A stretch of DNA of 64,000 nt, taken from Sphingobium sp. AP49. GTDB lineage: Bacteria > Pseudomonadota > Alphaproteobacteria > Sphingomonadales > Sphingomonadaceae. Shown here in pieces: positions 35,323 to 45,937 of this stretch. Positions within the stretch are counted from its first letter, which is position 1, and every line of letters starts with the position of its first letter. A program made the translations under genes and the position numbers. The notes under the pieces are model-generated. The model ran no database searches. It saw only the letters and a program-made list of their open reading frames with translations, and was not told the DNA's origin. The stretch is from assembly GCF_000281715.2 (NCBI RefSeq), contig NZ_CP124576.1:999501-1063500 (forward strand). Direction: 5' to 3'.

Positions 35323-35763
35323 ATGAGCCTCGACGGCACCTATGACGAAGCCAATATCTTTGCCCTGATCCTGCAGGGCAAGATCCCGTCGACCAAGCTG
35401 TACGAGGACGAGAACACCTTCGCCTTCCTCGACATCATGCCGCAGACGCGGGGCCATGCGCTGGTCATTTCCAAATGGTCCAAGGCGCGCAACCTGCTGG
35501 AAATCGAGGAGGAGGCGCTGGGCCAGGTGATGGCGACCACCAAGAAGGTCGCCACCGCCATCCGCAAGGCGCTCAGCCCCGACGGCATCCAGATCGCCCA
35601 GTTCAACGGCGCGCCGGCAGGGCAGACGATCTTCCATCTGCATGTCCATATCCTGCCGCGCTGGGAGGGCGACCCCAAGGGCTTTGCCGCCCATGGCGCC
35701 GGCGCGCAGGCGGACAAGGATGCGCTGGCGGCGCTGGCCGAAGAGATTCGCGCGCAGTTCTGA
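35323..35763 (+). CDS. HIT-family protein
   Basis: 146 residues. The HIT catalytic motif HLHVHILP starts at residue 105, with IFALILQGKIPSTKLYED near the N-terminus. Such proteins hydrolyse nucleotide conjugates (AMP or Ap4A-like). It ends two bases before the GTG of the first capsule-region glycosyltransferase, so it may be co-transcribed into that locus. The physiological substrate is unknown. Confidence 0.93.
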   Translation: MSLDGTYDEANIFALILQGKIPSTKLYEDENTFAFLDIMPQTRGHALVISKWSKARNLLEIEEEALGQVMATTKKVATAIRKALSPDGIQIAQFNGAPAGQTIFHLHVHILPRWEGDPKGFAAHGAGAQADKDALAALAEEIRAQF

Positions 35764-35764
35764 C

Positions 35765-37060
35765 GTGGCACTCAAACCCTTCAAGGCGCCGGGTGCGCGG
35801 CTGGCGCTGCGATCCAAGGCGGCCAACAGCTATCTGACCGGCGACCGGGGCGGGGCCGAGGTGATCCTCGACATCTCGCGCCTGCTCTCGCGCGCTTTCC
35901 ACCCGACCCCGACCGGCATCGACCGGGTCGAATATGTCTATGCCCGCGAATTGCTGGAGCGAATGCCCGAGCGGCTGGCCTTTGCCGCCGTCCATCCCGC
36001 CGGCGGCTATTATGGGCGGCTGAATCATGCTGCCGTGCGCCAGTTCCTGGCCTTCACTGCGGCGAAATGGCGCAATGTGGATTCGCCCGACGAGCGCAAG
36101 GAACGGGCGGCAGTGATCCGCCACATGTTCGCCACGCGCCCGCGTCCGGTGCCCAGGGCCAAGGGGCCGCGCATCTATCTGCAGGCATCGCCCCATCATC
36201 TCGATGATGCGGGGCAGGTGGGCGCGATTTTGCGGGCCGAGGGCGCGAAGTTCGTCACGCTGGTGCATGACGTCATTCCGCTGAGCCATCCCGAATTTGC
36301 CCGGCCGCAGGGCGCGGACGAGCATCGCCGCCGGCTGCGCAGCATCGACCTTTATGCAACCGGCATCATCGGCAACAGCCAGGCGACGCTGGACGCGCTG
36401 GAACCGCATCTGTCGAACGGCCTGAGCGATCGCCAGACATGCGTCGCCCATTTCGGCGCCGATCCGCCGGACATTTTCGGCGGGTCCGGCACGACGCTCC
36501 CGCAGCGGCCCTATTTCGTCTATCTGTCCACCATCGAGCCGCGGAAGAACCATCTGCTGCTGCTCAATATCTGGCGGCGGATGGTAGACGAACTGGGTGA
36601 CGCGGCGCCGATGCTGGTGCTGATCGGCCGGCGCGGCTGGGAAAATGAAAATGTCATTGACATGCTGGAGCGCGGCGAGGCGCTGCGCGGCCATGTGATC
36701 GAGGCGGGCGAGTTGCCCGACAACCAGATGCAGGATCTGGTCGCGGGTGCGCGGGCGATGCTGATGCCGTCCTTTGCCGAAGGGTTCGGCATGCCGGTGG
36801 TCGAGGCGTTATGCGCCGGCGTCCCGGTGATCTGCAGCGATATTTCTGCTCATCGCGAAGTGGGCGGCGATGCGCCCGACTATATCGATCCGCTCGATGG
36901 TATCGGCTGGATGCGGATGATCCATGCCTATGCTGGCCCGGATTCGCGTGAGCGAGCCGCGCAGGTCGCCCGCATCGACGGCTGGCATGCGCCGACCTGG
37001 CGTGACTATTTTGACATAGTGACGGACCTGCTCGACGCGGTAACTACGACTGTTCCTTGA
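35765..37060 (+). CDS. Family-4-type glycosyltransferase
   Basis: 431 residues from the GTG at 35765, right after the HIT gene stop. The Rossmann half includes LDISRLLSRAFHPTPTGIDR, VTLVHDVIPLSHPEFARP and GIIGNSQATLDAL. The C-terminal donor half has YLSTIEPRKNHLLLLNIW, and PSFAEGFGMPVVEALCAGVP with the E-x7-E signature of GT-B retaining enzymes. It should add a hexose to the growing capsule chain in the cytosol. It is the leftmost gene of the locus and resembles the gene at 57394 in layout. Sugar specificity unknown. Confidence 0.9.
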   Translation: MALKPFKAPGARLALRSKAANSYLTGDRGGAEVILDISRLLSRAFHPTPTGIDRVEYVYARELLERMPERLAFAAVHPAGGYYGRLNHAAVRQFLAFTAAKWRNVDSPDERKERAAVIRHMFATRPRPVPRAKGPRIYLQASPHHLDDAGQVGAILRAEGAKFVTLVHDVIPLSHPEFARPQGADEHRRRLRSIDLYATGIIGNSQATLDALEPHLSNGLSDRQTCVAHFGADPPDIFGGSGTTLPQRPYFVYLSTIEPRKNHLLLLNIWRRMVDELGDAAPMLVLIGRRGWENENVIDMLERGEALRGHVIEAGELPDNQMQDLVAGARAMLMPSFAEGFGMPVVEALCAGVPVICSDISAHREVGGDAPDYIDPLDGIGWMRMIHAYAGPDSRERAAQVARIDGWHAPTWRDYFDIVTDLLDAVTTTVP

Positions 37061-37199
37061 CCTGGAATTCCTGCACGGACATGGAGGAATACGGCGGGTG
37101 CGGGGCCATGGCGTCTTGCATCTGTTCAGGGGATAAAGTGGCAGTGTTTCGAGGCGAATATCGGGACGGATCGGGCAAGCGAGCGGAGCTATCCGTATC

Positions 37200-38849
37200 G
37201 TGATCCCGATGCCGTTCCTGCGATCTCCCCCCTTTCCCGGCGCGCCTGCGACCATCGCCGCGATCAGCGTGCCGGCCGCGCCCGGAAGCGCGCAGATTTC
37301 CGACGACCTGCTCGACAATATTGCGCAAGCGCGGGTTGGCGGTGATTTCTGGGGCGTCAGGGTAGCGGACGTGCAGATCGTGGTTCGCGCAGGTGTTCCC
37401 TTCGCGCCCGAAGCCGGTCACGGCCTTGTCGCATCCCAGATCGGTATCCTGCCCGGCAGCCGGACGGAGCGCGTGGCCGACGGCAAGGATGTGGAACAAT
37501 ATGGGCGGCACCTGCCCGCCGGTTGCGATCCCTGGGCGCTGATCGGCGGTGCGCGATCGGTGCATGCCGACGTCGATGATGAACTGGCACTCATTGCCGG
37601 CTTGCTCGGCGTGGCCGTCTTTGGCCCTGATCTGCGACCAATTCCGCCGGCCCGGTTGCGGGAGGCGGCGCGGGGCAGGCTGTCGGCGGCGCACTATCGC
37701 GACTGTTTTTCCGGTGAGTCCGTCGAGGCGGCGGACATCCTGCCCCATCTTGCCGACTGGCGCCGTCATATTGACGGCAACCGGGGCATTGTCGCTGCCA
37801 GCGGAATGGCCTTCTGGAAGCGGGAGGCCATCGGCCATTTTCTGTGGGACGGTCAGGCATCGCCCGCCTTTCTTTCTCCGTCACGCGGGCTGGCCCGGGC
37901 GCGCCGGACCGGCGGAGCGATGGCCATCTGGCCTTCGCGCGTGCCGCCGGGGACCATCGCCGATGCGGCGGCCATGGGCGTGCCGATCATAAGGGTGGAA
38001 GATGGCTTTCTGCGTTCGCGCGGGCTTGGCGCCGCGCTGCACCCACCCGGGTCGGTGGTGGTCGATCGCAGCGGTCTTTATTATAATGCGCGGGCCGCCA
38101 GCGATCTGGAAACATTGCTCGCGACCCATGAATTTTCATCTGCCTTGGTCGATCGTGCACGGCGTCTGCGGACGCGAGTCTGCGCAGCCGGAGTGACGAA
38201 ATATGGTCCCGAAGCGGGCCAGATGATTGCGCTGCCGGCCGGCCGGCGTACCGTCCTGGCGGTCGGACAGGTCGATGACGACCTGTCGGTACAATTGGGT
38301 GGCGCCGGCGTTGGCGGCAATCAGGATTTTCTGGCCCGGGTGCGTCGTGCCGAACCGGATGCCTGGATTATTTATCGGCCGCATCCCGACGTGCAGGCGG
38401 GCCATCGCAAGGGACATCTGAGCGATGCCGTGGTGCTGGCCCATGCCGATGTGATCGATACCGGTGCGCCGCTGATGGAACTGGTCCAGGCGGTGGACGA
38501 AGTGCATGTGTTGTCATCGCTCACCGGGTTCGAGGCGTTAATGAGGGGGTGCCGGGTAACCGTCCATGGCATGCCTTTCTATGCCGGCTGGGGGCTGACC
38601 CGCGATCTGGCGAAACCGTCGGCGCGACGGGGGCGGCGGCTGACCGTGGATCAGCTTGTCGCCGGCGCCCTCATTCTCTATCCTCGCTATCTTGATCCGG
38701 TAACGCGTTTGCCCTGTGGTCCCGAGCTGATGGTGGACCGCATGGCAAATGGATCGACGCCGCCGATGACCTGGCTTATTCGGTTGCGGGCGCTACAGGG
38801 GAAGCTACGAAGATTTATGACCTTGTCTGCTGAGTTCCTTCATGGCTGA
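37200..38849 (+). CDS. kpsC: KpsC-like capsule Kdo transferase, shortened N-module
   Basis: 549 residues from a GTG at 37200. KpsC normally has two Kdo-transferase modules and more than 600 residues. Here the C-module is complete: FLRSRGLGA, VLAVGQVDDDLSVQLGG, PDAWIIYRPHPDVQAGHR, VDEVHVLSSLTGFEALMRG and MPFYAGWGLTRDL. The first 200 residues keep only traces, such as DPWALIGGARSVHADV and VAVFGPD, recalling the end of the lost first module. KpsC primes the poly-Kdo linker of ABC-exported capsules. It overlaps kpsS by eight bases. Confidence 0.88.
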   Translation: MIPMPFLRSPPFPGAPATIAAISVPAAPGSAQISDDLLDNIAQARVGGDFWGVRVADVQIVVRAGVPFAPEAGHGLVASQIGILPGSRTERVADGKDVEQYGRHLPAGCDPWALIGGARSVHADVDDELALIAGLLGVAVFGPDLRPIPPARLREAARGRLSAAHYRDCFSGESVEAADILPHLADWRRHIDGNRGIVAASGMAFWKREAIGHFLWDGQASPAFLSPSRGLARARRTGGAMAIWPSRVPPGTIADAAAMGVPIIRVEDGFLRSRGLGAALHPPGSVVVDRSGLYYNARAASDLETLLATHEFSSALVDRARRLRTRVCAAGVTKYGPEAGQMIALPAGRRTVLAVGQVDDDLSVQLGGAGVGGNQDFLARVRRAEPDAWIIYRPHPDVQAGHRKGHLSDAVVLAHADVIDTGAPLMELVQAVDEVHVLSSLTGFEALMRGCRVTVHGMPFYAGWGLTRDLAKPSARRGRRLTVDQLVAGALILYPRYLDPVTRLPCGPELMVDRMANGSTPPMTWLIRLRALQGKLRRFMTLSAEFLHG

Positions 38850-40122
38850 GCCCTCGTCCAAGACATTTTTGTTCCTTCAGGGGCCGCATGGTTCCTATTT
38901 CTCGATGCTAGCCCAGGCATTGCGGGATCGAGGACATGCAGCCTTGCGCATCAATATCAACGGCGGGGACAAGGTGGACTGGCCGGGAGAGGCGACCGAT
39001 TATAGCGGGACCTTCCGCAACTGGCCGCTCTTCTTCGATGATTTCGTCGTCAACCATGGTGTGACCGACCTTATCCTCTACGGCGACTGCCGGCCCTATC
39101 ATGCTTCGGCGCATGGCATGGCGCGGCTGCGCGACCTGCGCGTACATGTGGTGGAAGAGGGGTATATCCGGCCGGATTTCCTGACCCTGCAGGATGACGG
39201 CGTGAACGGCAATTCTACCTTGCCACTCGATCCGCAATGGTATTTGGACGAAGCCCGGTCGCTCCCGGACTATGATGATGCCCTGCCGCAAGTCCCCTCG
39301 ACCTTCCGTGCGCGGGCGCGCAATACAATGCGCAATGGACTTGCATCCGCTCTCATGCGCCCTTGTTTCCCGTTTTACCGGACCCATCGACCGCACAGTT
39401 TCGTCATGGAATCCATCGCATGGTGCCGCAAGCTGGTGCTGCGTCATGGCGATGCGCGTCGTTCGCTAAACGCGTGGGATGAGGTCAAGGATAAGCGCTA
39501 TTTCACGCTGCCGTTGCAGCTTAATTCCGACTATCAGATCCGGGTCCATTCGCCGTTCGGGAATATGCGAGCGGCGCTGCGCTTCGTCATCAAGAGCTTT
39601 GCCCAGCATGCGCCTTCCGACGTCTCACTGGTGGTCAAGCGCCACCCGCTTGATCCGGGGCTGGTCGCATGGAGCCGGCTGACGCGCCGACTGGCGGCAC
39701 ATTATGGCGTGAAGGACAGGGTTGTCTATCTGGCCGACTGGGATATCGCCGAAGTTGTGCAGAAGTCGTTGGGCGTGATCACCGTCAACAGTACGGTCGG
39801 TACGCTGGCGCTCAACAGCGGCAAACCCGTCGTGGTACTGGGGCATGCAGTCTACAAGGTTCCGGGCATCGTCTATCAGGCGAGCCTGGACGATTTCTGG
39901 TCCTCCCCCAGGCAGCCCGACATGAAGCTCTATTCCGCCTTCCGCCGGGTGTTGATCGACCGTTGCCTGATCAGGGGCGGTCTGCTGAGCGAGGAAGGAT
40001 TGCAGATGCTGGTGGCCAATGCGGTCGACCGGCTGTTGCGCGAGCGGGTGGCGATCGTGCCGCTGCCGAAGGGCGCGCGCAAGCGGGTCGGAATCCGCAT
40101 GTTGCAGGGAGATGCCGCCTGA
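38842..40122 (+). CDS. kpsS: KpsS-like capsule Kdo transferase
   Basis: 426 residues. KpsS marks are FLQGPHGSYFSMLAQALRDRGH, WPLFFDDFVVNHGVTDLILYGD (in pieces), VVEEGYIRPDFLTLQ, VVKRHPLDPG, and ITVNSTVGTLALNSGKPVVVLG. KpsS adds the first Kdo to phosphatidylglycerol, starting the lipid anchor of group 2 capsules. Overlap with kpsC shows translational coupling. The pair defines the locus as ABC-transporter-dependent. Confidence 0.93.
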   Translation: MAEPSSKTFLFLQGPHGSYFSMLAQALRDRGHAALRININGGDKVDWPGEATDYSGTFRNWPLFFDDFVVNHGVTDLILYGDCRPYHASAHGMARLRDLRVHVVEEGYIRPDFLTLQDDGVNGNSTLPLDPQWYLDEARSLPDYDDALPQVPSTFRARARNTMRNGLASALMRPCFPFYRTHRPHSFVMESIAWCRKLVLRHGDARRSLNAWDEVKDKRYFTLPLQLNSDYQIRVHSPFGNMRAALRFVIKSFAQHAPSDVSLVVKRHPLDPGLVAWSRLTRRLAAHYGVKDRVVYLADWDIAEVVQKSLGVITVNSTVGTLALNSGKPVVVLGHAVYKVPGIVYQASLDDFWSSPRQPDMKLYSAFRRVLIDRCLIRGGLLSEEGLQMLVANAVDRLLRERVAIVPLPKGARKRVGIRMLQGDAA

Positions 40123-40240
40123 GCGGGGCCGTGATAATTCGGAAACAATAATCGGACAAATCATCGATGCGGCAGAGGAGTGGCGGCCGCATCGCGACGT
40201 GGGGCGGCGATGCCGGCCCGGCGAGAAAGAATTGGGGACA

Positions 40241-41332
40241 ATGACTGATATCGACCATGCCAAGCTGATTCATCCTGTGATATTGTCTGGCGGCGCAGGC
40301 ACGCGGCTTTGGCCGTTGTCGCGGCCAGAGCATCCCAAACAGTTTTTTCCCCTGGTGTCGGAACGGACGATGATTCAGGACACCGTGTTGCGGACCGCAC
40401 GCGGTGACGGGAATTTCGCTGCGCCGATCATCGTCACGAGTGCGCGGCATGAGACCATGCTGCTGGAACAGATGGCGACGATCGAGGTCGCGCCGGCTGC
40501 GCTGCTATTGGAGCCAGAAGGACGCAATACGGCGCCCGCGATTGCGATCGCGGCACGCTGGATCGTCGAACAGCATGGCGATGGCGTCATGCTGGTCATG
40601 CCGTCCGACCATATGATTGCGAAGCCCGACATATTGCTGGCCGGCGCAGCGGCGGCCCATGATCTGGCCACCGAGGGCTATCTGGTGACATTCGGGATCG
40701 TGCCGACCGCTCCGGAGACGGGCTTTGGCTATATTGCTCAAGGCGATGCGCTCGACGATGCGGGGCATATCCGGTCGGTCGATCGTTTCATCGAAAAACC
40801 CCCATTGACGGATGCGGTTGCCTATCTGGAGGAGGGGGGCTTCTACTGGAACAGTGGCATCTTCCTTTTTTCTGCCCGCGCGCTGCTCGACGCCCTTTCG
40901 GTCCATTGTCCGGGTGTTACGGAGGCGAGTATCGCGGCCATGGATCAGGCGGTTGTGCAAGGGGCGTCCGTGACGCCTGACCATGCGGCCTTCGCGCAGG
41001 CGCCCAATATCTCGATCGACCATGCCGTCATGGAACGGACGGATCGCGCGGCAGTGGTGCCTGTCGATATGGGCTGGTCCGATGTTGGCTCATGGCAGGC
41101 GATCTGGGCAATGCGTACGGGGGAAGCGGCCGGCAACAGCATCCATGGCGACGGCTTCGTGCATGATGCGCGTGGTAATCTGGTCTATGTCGAGGGTGGT
41201 CCACCGGTGGCGGCGATCGGCGTGGATAATTGCGTCATCGTTTCAACGGCGCAAGGGGTGCTCGTATTGCCCCGGGACCGATGCCAGGATGTCCGCGCAG
41301 CAGCCGATCATTTCCGCAAACGGGCATTCTGA
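40241..41332 (+). CDS. manC: Mannose-1-phosphate guanylyltransferase
   Basis: 363 residues from the ATG at 40241, with GGGGACA just upstream; the longer frame overlaps kpsS. LSGGAGTRLWPLSRPEHPKQF is the nucleotide loop (residues 15-35), with MPSDHMIAKPD and GFYWNSGIFLF. It makes GDP-mannose from GTP and mannose-1-phosphate. It lacks the C-terminal phosphomannose-isomerase cupin of AlgA/ManC fusions, so that activity must be elsewhere. A strong hairpin follows. GDP-mannose could feed an Rmd-type deoxysugar path suggested at 63.4 kb. Confidence 0.93.
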   Translation: MTDIDHAKLIHPVILSGGAGTRLWPLSRPEHPKQFFPLVSERTMIQDTVLRTARGDGNFAAPIIVTSARHETMLLEQMATIEVAPAALLLEPEGRNTAPAIAIAARWIVEQHGDGVMLVMPSDHMIAKPDILLAGAAAAHDLATEGYLVTFGIVPTAPETGFGYIAQGDALDDAGHIRSVDRFIEKPPLTDAVAYLEEGGFYWNSGIFLFSARALLDALSVHCPGVTEASIAAMDQAVVQGASVTPDHAAFAQAPNISIDHAVMERTDRAAVVPVDMGWSDVGSWQAIWAMRTGEAAGNSIHGDGFVHDARGNLVYVEGGPPVAAIGVDNCVIVSTAQGVLVLPRDRCQDVRAAADHFRKRAF

Positions 41333-41384
41333 TGCAGTGGGCGCAATGTTGTTGCGGCGTTGGAGAGGCTTAACCGTGTAATGA

Positions 41385-41417
41385 CAGAAGCCCGCTTCTT
41401 ATGGAGGCGGGCTTCTG
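41385..41417. terminator. Strong hairpin after manC
   Basis: CAGAAGCCCGC (from 41385) pairs with GCGGGCTTCTG (to 41417) across a short loop. It lies between convergent manC and a minus-strand transferase gene, so it may end both transcripts. The T run is poor, which lowers certainty. Confidence 0.6.
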
Positions 41418-41528
41418 CATGTTGATCGAACAGGATATGGGCGTGACCGCCCCGTACCGGGCCTTTACCGGGCTGTCGCAATCGCCCGGAAGCAGTCGTG
41501 GGTGGCGTGTCCGATTTGGAAAAACGCC

Positions 41529-42542
41529 CTACAGCATCTGCCGGACATAGTGGAAGCTGGGCGTAATCCAGCCCGCATAGCGACGCACTTCCCAGTCGTC
41601 CGCAATTTGTAGAGTATTGAGATAGCGCGGATCGAGGTTGGCAAGTAAGGCACGCACACCTAGATCATAGGCATATTTATACTCGTGCGAGACACTTTCG
41701 CCGCACCATTTAACCAGCTTCATGACGGCGCCGAAGACCAGCGCGCGTAAGACTGGGTTGCGATAATATCGGGATTCGCTGAACAGGAAGAGGGCGTTGG
41801 TAGCGACCGAAATGGCATCGAAGCGGGTTTGCGAGGCCGTACCGGTCACCTGTGGCCGACCGTAGCGCCGAAAATAGGTGAAGGTCGGCAATTCGGTCAA
41901 CGCGTAGCTTTCCATATTGATGAGCAGACCGAGGTGGAACAGCATGTCCTCAAAGAACAATCCCGCGGGGAAGCGCAACCGGTGGGTCTGGAGGAAATCC
42001 CGTCGAATCATCTTGTTGGCCGACTGGGGCTCCATACAGGCGATATGACGCAATGCCTGTTCAAACTGCTGCGGATCGTCACGCGCGACCAAGGCGGACA
42101 TGCCTTCGCCGGACAGAGCATTGAAATGCCTCTGATCATAGAAGGGGTCGGCAGTGGATCGGACTTCTTGCAGGACGCCGGGCGATAGCACGCAATCGGG
42201 GTTGCCCGCCGCCATCGCGGTGTGGACCATCGTGTCGAACGCCCATGCAGGACGCGTGTCATCGGCATCAAGAAAGCAGACATAGGTGCCGCGCGCCCGG
42301 TCCAGCGCCCGATTACGAGCGGACGACAGGCCATCATTGGCCTGGCGGATATGAACGATCCGAGGATCATCATATTGGCTCAGCGTGGCCCGGGTCGCGT
42401 CATCTGCGCCGTCATCGACGACCAGAAGTTCAAAATCGGTGAAGCTTTGCGACAGCAGTGAATCGATCGAGACATGCGCCAGCGGGCCTTCGTTGAAGGC
42501 GGTGACGATGCAGGAAATAAAAGGATCGGGTGGTGTTGCCAT
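41529..42542 (-). CDS. Family-2 glycosyltransferase
   Basis: 337 residues from the ATG at 42542, two bases after the upstream gene. GT-A motifs: FISCIVTAFNEGPLAHVSID, LLVVDDGADDATRATL, DGLSSARNRALDRARGTYVCF (in pieces) and the metal-binding FLDADDTRP. The C-terminal part (FFEDMLFHLGLLINM, RYYRNPVLRAL) is typical of capsule GT2 enzymes. Forms a unit with the galectin-like transferase and glf upstream. Specificity unknown. Confidence 0.9.
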   Translation of the reverse strand: MATPPDPFISCIVTAFNEGPLAHVSIDSLLSQSFTDFELLVVDDGADDATRATLSQYDDPRIVHIRQANDGLSSARNRALDRARGTYVCFLDADDTRPAWAFDTMVHTAMAAGNPDCVLSPGVLQEVRSTADPFYDQRHFNALSGEGMSALVARDDPQQFEQALRHIACMEPQSANKMIRRDFLQTHRLRFPAGLFFEDMLFHLGLLINMESYALTELPTFTYFRRYGRPQVTGTASQTRFDAISVATNALFLFSESRYYRNPVLRALVFGAVMKLVKWCGESVSHEYKYAYDLGVRALLANLDPRYLNTLQIADDWEVRRYAGWITPSFHYVRQML

Positions 42543-42544
42543 GG

Positions 42545-44569
42545 TCAAATCGCCCTCCGCATCGTCTGGCGCATACGGACGATGTCGGGATGATAAAGTT
42601 CGCCAGTTAAATGACACCAGAAGGCGCCGGGGTCGATCGATGCCAGCTTCCGCGCTTCTTCCCGATAGAAGAATTTGAAATCGGGATGATTGATACGATC
42701 GATCAACCCCTCCATGAGCTCGTTGCTGTAGACTTTGGTGATGGTCACGCAGAAACGGGCGCAGGCCCGCAAAAAGCTGTCGACCAGATCCGGGCGCAGC
42801 AGTTGGGCCGACCAGTTGATGCTGTCGACGATCGATTCGGCATAGGGGCTGAAATTGGGCCAGGCGTCGATGATCGATCGTTTCAGCAGCATCTGGAACA
42901 TGATCAGCATGTAGAAATGCCGCTCGTCCCCCTGCTTGATGTCTTGATCGGGATGCTGGCGATAATGATAGGCCTGTTCCGGCATCATCAATATGTCCTG
43001 CGCTGCAGTCAGCGTCAGCATATGGAAGATATAGTCGTCGTAGGCGCGGACATTTTCAGGAAAGAAGATGTTCTTCGCATCCAGAAAATCGCGGCGATAG
43101 ACCCTGCGCCAGATCGTCGGTTGGCCCTTGATTATGTCCATCGCGGGCAGGCGGATAACGGGCTGATCGTTAAAGTGCATGCGCGGATAAGGTGCGAACA
43201 GGGCCTGTTCATAGCTAGGACTGAGCGGCTCTTCGCGCGTGGCATCGTGGAAATCGAACGCCCCCTGGGTGATTTCATAGCCCGAATAGAGCGCCAGATC
43301 GTAGAGGTTGGCAAAAAAGTCGGGCGTGACGAAGTCATCGGCATCGACGAAGGCAATATGGGTCGCGTTGGACAGGAGCCGGCCATAGTTGCGGGCGGAG
43401 GCGCAGCCGCCATTGGGCTTGCGCTCCACCCGGACCTGGTCGGTCTTCTTGAAATGCTGGGCTGCCATGTCCCCGCATCCGTCTGTCGATCCGTCATCGA
43501 CGATGATCACGCGGATATCATCACGCCCCTTGCTAAGCAGGCTTTCCGCGCATTCGATCAGATAATCCTTTGCGTTATAGGCTGCGATCGCAATGTCGAG
43601 GCCATGGACGCGATCACCAATGCTGGTCGCGGCATTATAGTTGAGGCACCAGTTTTTGCCGATGCGGATATGGGCATTGGCGCAGGGGAACACGATGTTA
43701 CCCGGCACGGGGGCGCTATTTCCGGTGAAGATGGACAATTTTGCCCGCCGCGCGGTCGGCAAAGCGGCGATCGCCATGCCCAGTTGCTTGAACACACCTT
43801 CGCCCTGCAGCAAGACATGGCCCTTCCCCTTGCTCAAGGGGGCAGCAATCTCTCGCGACGCAATGAAGCGGATATTGGATATGTCATTGGCGCGGATGAT
43901 TGCCGCCAACAGGGCATCGGCTTCCGCTGTACCGTGGAGTTTGAGTATAGCGGCATCGGGAAAGAGGATAGCCGCTCTTAGAGTCTGGATTATAGAGACA
44001 GGATCGACGTCGATGACGGTGAGAGGTTGCTTGGCAAGCACCAAAGGGCGGCTCACCAGGAAGTGCTGATGCTCGCTGGAAGGGTCGAAGCTGGCGATAA
44101 TCAGATCGGCGGCAGCGGGCATATTAACGGCATCGCCCAATGCCAGATCGCGTCCCGCCAAATGGATCGTGTCGGTCACGCCGCCATTTTCCAGTCGTCG
44201 CACGGCCATGGCTTCGCTGTCGACCAGCTTAGTCCATTGGACACTGACGTCATCGACAAGGTGCGGGGCAGTCTGACCATTCAGGTCCATCTCGAAGGAC
44301 CAGGTCACGCCAGCGATGAAGATCGTCACCAGAGGACCCAGCACTTCAATATAGAATTTGTCGATCTCGCTCACCGGGACGGGCGGCGACTGGACCTGTT
44401 CCGTCCCCCAATCGCCGGCCCGCATCCGGTTCAGAATGACGGTATTCTCCGCGCTGCGTAGGGATATGTGGAAGGGGCGCTCATCCTCCGCCAAACGGAG
44501 TTCGAAATGCGCCCGCTCCCAGATATAGGTCGGCAGTTCGACGAGATATCGCGTCAGCTTAATGGTCAT
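42545..44569 (-). CDS. Glycosyltransferase with N-terminal galectin-like domain
   Basis: 674 residues. The GT2 domain is about residues 324-530 (LDIAIAAYNAKDYLIECAES, IIVDDGSTDGCG, PNGGCASARNYG, AFVDADDFVTPDF), followed by a C-terminal helical part. The first 100 residues look like a galectin: FHISLR (H34, R38), then NTVILNRMRAGDWGTEQ with N47, W54, G55 and E57, in galectin order and spacing. Residues about 100-320 are unassigned. It lies next to glf, the source of UDP-galactofuranose. Transferase class is firm; the lectin reading is from pattern comparison with animal galectins recalled from memory. Confidence 0.85.
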   Translation of the reverse strand: MTIKLTRYLVELPTYIWERAHFELRLAEDERPFHISLRSAENTVILNRMRAGDWGTEQVQSPPVPVSEIDKFYIEVLGPLVTIFIAGVTWSFEMDLNGQTAPHLVDDVSVQWTKLVDSEAMAVRRLENGGVTDTIHLAGRDLALGDAVNMPAAADLIIASFDPSSEHQHFLVSRPLVLAKQPLTVIDVDPVSIIQTLRAAILFPDAAILKLHGTAEADALLAAIIRANDISNIRFIASREIAAPLSKGKGHVLLQGEGVFKQLGMAIAALPTARRAKLSIFTGNSAPVPGNIVFPCANAHIRIGKNWCLNYNAATSIGDRVHGLDIAIAAYNAKDYLIECAESLLSKGRDDIRVIIVDDGSTDGCGDMAAQHFKKTDQVRVERKPNGGCASARNYGRLLSNATHIAFVDADDFVTPDFFANLYDLALYSGYEITQGAFDFHDATREEPLSPSYEQALFAPYPRMHFNDQPVIRLPAMDIIKGQPTIWRRVYRRDFLDAKNIFFPENVRAYDDYIFHMLTLTAAQDILMMPEQAYHYRQHPDQDIKQGDERHFYMLIMFQMLLKRSIIDAWPNFSPYAESIVDSINWSAQLLRPDLVDSFLRACARFCVTITKVYSNELMEGLIDRINHPDFKFFYREEARKLASIDPGAFWCHLTGELYHPDIVRMRQTMRRAI

Positions 44570-44586
44570 GGCAAATCAGCTTTCGA

Positions 44587-45888
<1,302 letters not shown>

Positions 45889-45937
45889 TCACGACCGCAT
45901 GGCTGAGCTAAAGTCGTGCATTTACGTTAGCTTGTGG

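Noticed and set aside
42611..43981. 456-residue open frame antisense to the galectin-like transferase
   Set aside because: The minus-strand transferase has clear GT2 motifs; the antisense frame has none.
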